Origin: Craspedostauros australis
Taxonomy: Eukaryota; Bacillariophyta; Bacillariophyceae; Mastogloiales; Achnanthaceae
NCBI GenBank assembly: GCA_026770025.1
Contig: JAMXDE010000016.1
Coordinates: forward strand, 310,001-374,000
DNA: 64,000 nt
Direction of reading: 5' to 3'
Positions 60,013-64,000 of this stretch are shown here, piece by piece. The notes beneath the pieces are model-generated. The model did not search any database. It worked only from the letters and a program-made list of their open reading frames with translations, and was not told the origin of the DNA. The position numbers and the translations under genes are program-made. Position 1 is the first letter of the stretch. Each line of letters opens with the position of its first letter.

Positions 60013-62058
60013 ATGCATCTTCCTCCAAAAAAGCAAAGCGGTGGCGTCGGAAGCAGCGCCTCAACATGCCATGACATCCTCAAGACGACGGCCGCCGTCG
60101 GTGGTGTAAGTCCTCTCGGTGTCACAGCTCGTTCATGGTATCATCATTGCCATCATCTGTGACACGCGCTTCTGAGATGATTCGGTGACGTGTCATTCGT
60201 CCTTGAAATCAATCACTTTGGTACTCCAGTGCCGTGTGCTCCATGTTGTTGCTCATGGCAATGCTCCACCCTGAATGTTTTGCATGCGGCTCGCGGTCCT
60301 TTCTCTTCTCGCTCAACCAATCAACCGATCATTCAACCAATCAACCAATCACTCATCCATCAATTCACCCACTCATTGCATTCGTTTGGTATTTCTAATG
60401 TCACATCACGTGCGAAACACAACGCCATCCCGCACCGTTGCAATGCGTTTCGATACTCCGGTCACAAATGAATGCTATCAACGCATTCATGCCGATGATA
60501 CGTACGATTCGTATACTGACAGAACGTCATGGAATGGCTGGACTTTGCAGTCTTCGGATTCTTCAGCGACGTCATCGGAGATGTCTTCTTCCCTAAGGGT
60601 CAGGTTGGCAGTTCATCCACCATCGAGTCCTTTGCCGTGTTCGGCGGGGCGTTCCTCATGAGGCCGATTGGCGGTGTCATCATTGGCTACATCGGGGACG
60701 TCTACGGCAGGAAGCTTGCACTGGAGCTGTCCGTCTTCCTCATGGCATTCGCGACGCTCCTCATGGGCTCGTTGCCAACCTACGAACGCGTCGGTCCGTG
60801 GGCCATCGTCTTTCTCGTGGCTGTCCGGCTGTGCCAAGGACTCAGCGTCGGTGGCCAGCTCATGAGCTCCTTGGTGTACACCTTGGAGGCCCATCCGCAC
60901 GAGCGCTGGGGTCTGTACGCCAGCTATGTCATGGCGGCCGCCAACTTCGGAACGCTCATGGGCGGCGTCACAGGTTGGGCGGTCAACGCCAACCTCGACG
61001 CAGAGCAGATAGAGGCGTACGGATGGCGTCTGCCTTTCTGGGCCGGCGGCATCCTTGTCGGCTGGTGCGGATTCTACCTCAAGTTCTTCTGCCCGGAAGA
61101 TGAAGTCATGCATCTGCATGGGCAAGTTCCAACGACGGAGGAGCCAGCAGCGCAAGTTCAGGATGGAGGTGATGGTATGCCAGCTGATGAACAAGAACAA
61201 GGACAGCAACACCAGCAGAAGGACGGGCTCATGAAGGATCCAGAGAGCTCCGATAGTCTCGCGGGAGCAGCACTGTCTTCTGACGATCTTGACGATCTGC
61301 AAAAGCCGCAGGAGAATCCATTGAAGCTGGCATTCGCAAGGGAGAACTGGCAATCGCTGGGGGCTTCGTCCTTGGTGCCCATGTTGTGGAGCGGCGGTCT
61401 CTACGTCTCCTTCGTTTGGATGCCGATCTTCATGGGCGATGGAAAGCTGGTCACACCCCCCGTGCCGCACTCGTTCGAGATCAACTCGTTCGCTCTGCTC
61501 TTCGTCTGTCTCTTCTACCCGGTCGCCGGTCTCCTTGGTGACAAATTCTCAAGAGTGACCATCATGACCATCGGAGGAATCGGAATCGCAATCAGCGGAC
61601 CCATCGCCGTCTACCTCATCGCCACCAAGCACGACACGACCATTGCATTGATGTGCCAGCTCGTGCTGGCGGTCTTCATGTCGCTGTGGGGTGCTCCCAT
61701 GTGCGCGTGGCTGGTGGAATCCTTCGATCCGGCATCGAGATTGACGTCGGTGTCGATCGGATACAACGTTGCACAGGCCTGCTCCGGTGGCTTGTGCCCT
61801 CTCATTGCCACCGTGCTTGCGGCAGACGTCTCATTGCTGGCGCCTGGCATTATCTACCCCGTGCTGGCCACGTTCGGGCTGTGCGGGCTGCTGGTCGTTT
61901 CACCAGGCCACATCTACGATATGGACGGTCTGCTGAAGAAGAACAACGCGAACGCCAGCACGTTGAAGGACTACGGCAGCATCAGCCATGACAGCAACGA
62001 AGGCGAAGACAGCGAGGCGGAAGGCGTTCGCAACACAGAGATGAGAGAGATATCATGA
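60013..62058 (+). CDS. MFS transporter, metabolite:H+ symporter (ProP-like) type
   Basis: Exons 60013-60105 and 60523-62058 join in phase 0 (GTAAGT/GACAG), giving 542 residues. The first exon ends DILKTTAAVGG, and the junction continues NVMEWLDFAVFGFFSDVIGDVFFP. That rebuilds the first transmembrane segment of the ProP/MHS branch, which is why exon 1 was added to the longer frame. The MFS loop signature GDVYGRK lies near residue 90, and RLCQGLSVGGQ follows in helix 4. About twelve membrane spans are visible, with a central hydrophilic loop of about 80 acidic, Gln-rich residues, longer than in bacteria. Bacterial relatives import proline, betaine or organic acids with protons; the substrate here is unknown. 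The tail is acidic and cytosolic. Confidence 0.88.
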
Positions 62059-62414
62059 GTACTTTCGTCACGATGGAGCGCGAGCGCCGCAGCGAATAGC
62101 TACTGCCTGCTAATTACACATAGTATGGCCGTCCATTACATGTACATACTCAACATAACGCTGAACAGTTCAGCAATGGCACATTGCCGATCTCAAATCA
62201 CATGATTTCAATGACTCCTTGACAGAACTGCAATCTAATCGCATGAGAAGAAGACCGCGTGAATGCCATACCATGCCGTTGTGTTTGAAAGATGACGGTG
62301 CAGAACAATGTAAAGTAGCGGGTTGTGTCTATCACAGTGGATCGCATCAGGACTCTCCTGGTATGCATGGCGTCTATTATACAAGTACAACTACGAGTAC
62401 AATGGCGCATCACG
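62059..62414. other. Short gap between convergent genes
   Basis: The 3' flanks of the MFS and LYRM2-like genes meet here. I see no gene or notable repeat. Confidence 0.5.
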
Positions 62415-63204
62415 TTACGAACTCCACGGCCATCCTTCTCCAACGCGTCCTCGCGGATCGTCCGGATCATGCGTGTTGATCCAGGAATTCGGATCTTCGT
62501 CCGCCCCTTGGGCACCGGCCTTGCTGGCCCTGCCTGGCACAAGACCCTCCAACTCCGTCAGCTGCCGTTTGCCTTCTCCGATGGCACGCTGCACGATGTA
62601 GGGATCGGTCTCCTGCTTGTGCGCTTGGAATTCACGTTGCACCTGCTGCTTCAGATCCTGTTGGCTGGTTGTATTGGGCATGGCCTGGATGGTCTTCAAG
62701 AAGTTCTGTTCGTGTCAATGTCGATGTGGTTGGTAGGGTGGAGGCGGTGTTGGTGACGGTGGTGACGGAAACGAAGAAGAGTAAGATGAAATGGTTGTGC
62801 ATGACATATGCGTGAACAGTTGTGTGAGGATGGAGTTGGGCAGGGCGATGCCATCAAACCGTACATGAGTGCCAATATTCATGGCGACGCAAGCAAGGAA
62901 TCAAAGAACAACATCACATAATAGAGCAGAGCTGGAGCGTGGCAGAACGTACACGATACATGTGGATGACTGTCATCTTGTGAACGAATTCCTTGTAGGA
63001 TGGGATGGGACTATCATCGCTCAAGTCGATGCGACGGCGTCGTCGTGTCTTGCTGCCGGATGCTGGCGTTTTTGTGACCGTGACGGAGCCGCCAAAGGCA
63101 CACAGCTGGTCGGCATGGAGTCGGCCGACCGTGTCGATTCGCTGCCAGCTTCTTTGCAGGAAGCCATGGCAACTTGCCGCACGGCTCAGGGCTTGTCGTT
63201 GCAT
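62415..63204 (-). CDS. LYRM2: LYR-motif mitochondrial protein, LYRM2-like
   Basis: Exons complement(62953-63204) and complement(62415-62705) join in phase 0 (GTACGT donor, ACAG acceptor), giving 180 residues. The junction rebuilds the LYR module: SYKEFVHKMTVIHMYR/NFLKTIQAMPN, then LKQQVQREFQAHKQETDPYIVQRAIGEGKRQLTELEGLVPG. This aligns along its length with human LYRM2 (KQFVRRQQVLLLYRRILQTI...QLKELE). The canonical Leu of L-Y-R is Met here (M-Y-R). LYR proteins bind the mitochondrial acyl carrier protein; LYRM2 is linked to respiratory complex I. Residues 1-60 form an added Arg/Ser/Ala-rich leader likely to be a mitochondrial presequence. The C-terminus adds about 30 Asp/Gly-rich residues. The start is the ATG at 63204, preceded in frame by only two codons. 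Confidence 0.85.
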
Positions 63205-63734
63205 GATCAATTGGTGAATCGCAGAGCGGAGATGGATGGTTGAGATGGATCACTGAATGATCATTGAGGTTTGAGTGGAGTAATGATGGGTGGGAGAATG
63301 CTGGGATCAATGTGCGTACTCTTTTGTGCTCCAACTCTCTGCAAACTGTCATGGCATCACAGTGTTGCTTTGTGTTGGTTCGTCCTTGGTTTCTTGTGGA
63401 TGGTTGAGTCAGTGTTGTCGAATGCGGAAACTCGCGCCAAAACATCAATAAAACGCAAAAGCCTCTCTCCGCGTTGTTCGTCGTAGCAATCAACCAAGAG
63501 AACACAATCAACGCAATCGACGTGGTGAACATCTGCGGTGTTCAAGTGATGAATACTCCTGACGCTAGGTCGTTCAATATATATTAATAGAATACATTCC
63601 AAGAACAACATGTAAGCGAGGACCCATCACTCCTGTACTCCTCCACTCATCCCCACTGATCCATACAATTCATCTCCAAATAGAGCAACAGCAACGACAC
63701 CGCTTCAAACGAGCAGTCGTACGATAAGAACAGC
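63205..63734. other. Divergent intergenic region
   Basis: About 530 bases separate the LYRM2-like start and the last gene's start. A TATA-like AATATATATTAAT lies near 63575-63587, about 150 bases before the rightward ATG. I see nothing else. Confidence 0.45.
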
Positions 63735-64000
63735 ATGATCCCATCCCTTCCGGCGGTGGCAGGCGCCGCACAAGCATCGGCGCTTGCCGGATCCCTCCTT
63801 CATCCATTCCAGGAACCCGTCCTGCTGGCTTCCTTCGGATACGCGCTGACCTGCAACGTCGCCTACTTGGCACGTCGTTCCCAGCTGCGACAGATGACCA
63901 TGACGAGGCTCTTCGAAATCCGCACGCAACGCGAGGACGGCGTGACGTTCCCCATGTACTGCACCTTCCTCGTGGCGTGGCAGACCTTCGTGCTCTTCCT
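63735..64000 (+). CDS. Unidentified hydrophobic protein (3' end off the window)
   Basis: An open frame starts at ATG 63735 (MIPSLPAVAGAAQASALAGS) and runs to the window edge without a stop, 88 codons so far. The first part is Ala/Leu-rich (ALAGSLLHPFQEPVLLASFGYALTCNVAYLA) and could be one or two membrane helices. A charged stretch (RRSQLRQMTMTRLFEIRTQRED) and a second hydrophobic segment (YCTFLVAWQTFVLFL) follow. I do not recognise the family. The codon use and composition look like the neighbouring genes, which supports it as real. Confidence 0.5.
   Translation, partial: MIPSLPAVAGAAQASALAGSLLHPFQEPVLLASFGYALTCNVAYLARRSQLRQMTMTRLFEIRTQREDGVTFPMYCTFLVAWQTFVLF

Overview
The window is nuclear DNA from a eukaryotic alga with a complex (secondary red) plastid, most likely a stramenopile and plausibly a diatom. 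Three things point there. A fucoxanthin-chlorophyll-type antenna gene, a TIC110 gene and an enolase gene all start with signal peptides ending in ASAFAP-like cleavage motifs. The introns are short GT-AG introns. The PIF/Harbinger-type transposase resembles those I know from diatoms. The species assignment is inference; no marker gene is present.

Layout, left to right: the 3' part of a 2-oxoglutarate/Fe(II) dioxygenase (+); a BTB protein with a possible ubiquitin-like domain (-); a giant HECT ubiquitin ligase of about 5,411 residues, almost all in one 16-kb exon (+); a small Cys-rich thylakoid-lumen protein (-); a tRNA-Arg(ACG) gene whose halves are in swapped order (-); an ER-type membrane protein (-); the histidine-biosynthesis isomerase HIS6/HisA (-); a 741-residue protein of unknown function (-) facing a Harbinger-like transposase (+); a CHASE hybrid histidine kinase (+); PSTK, a selenocysteine-pathway kinase (-), divergent from ATP12, an F1-ATPase assembly factor (+); an SF-assemblin-type coiled coil (-); a mitochondrial DUF1279/FAM210 protein (-); a plastid-leader enolase (+); an FCP antenna protein (-) divergent from TIC110 (+); an MFS transporter (+); an LYRM2-like mitochondrial protein (-); and the start of an unidentified hydrophobic protein (+).

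Splice junctions were placed by hand. Every join keeps frame and restores family motifs across the junction, for example NPTVE/VEV in enolase, TTDT/TCFWADP in ATP12, HMYR/NFLKTI in LYRM2 and the phosphoacceptor Asp of the kinase receiver. Several genes serve organelles: antenna protein, TIC110, enolase and the lumen protein act in or on the plastid; ATP12, LYRM2 and DUF1279 act in the mitochondrion. They are not co-transcribed; each is a separate eukaryotic gene.

The most striking observation is at 25280-25357 on the minus strand. The 3' half of a tRNA-Arg(ACG) lies upstream of its 5' half, with six bases between them and a T5 run just after. This is the arrangement of circularly permuted tRNA genes, known from red algae, prasinophytes, nucleomorphs and some archaea. 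I know of no report from an FCP-bearing alga.
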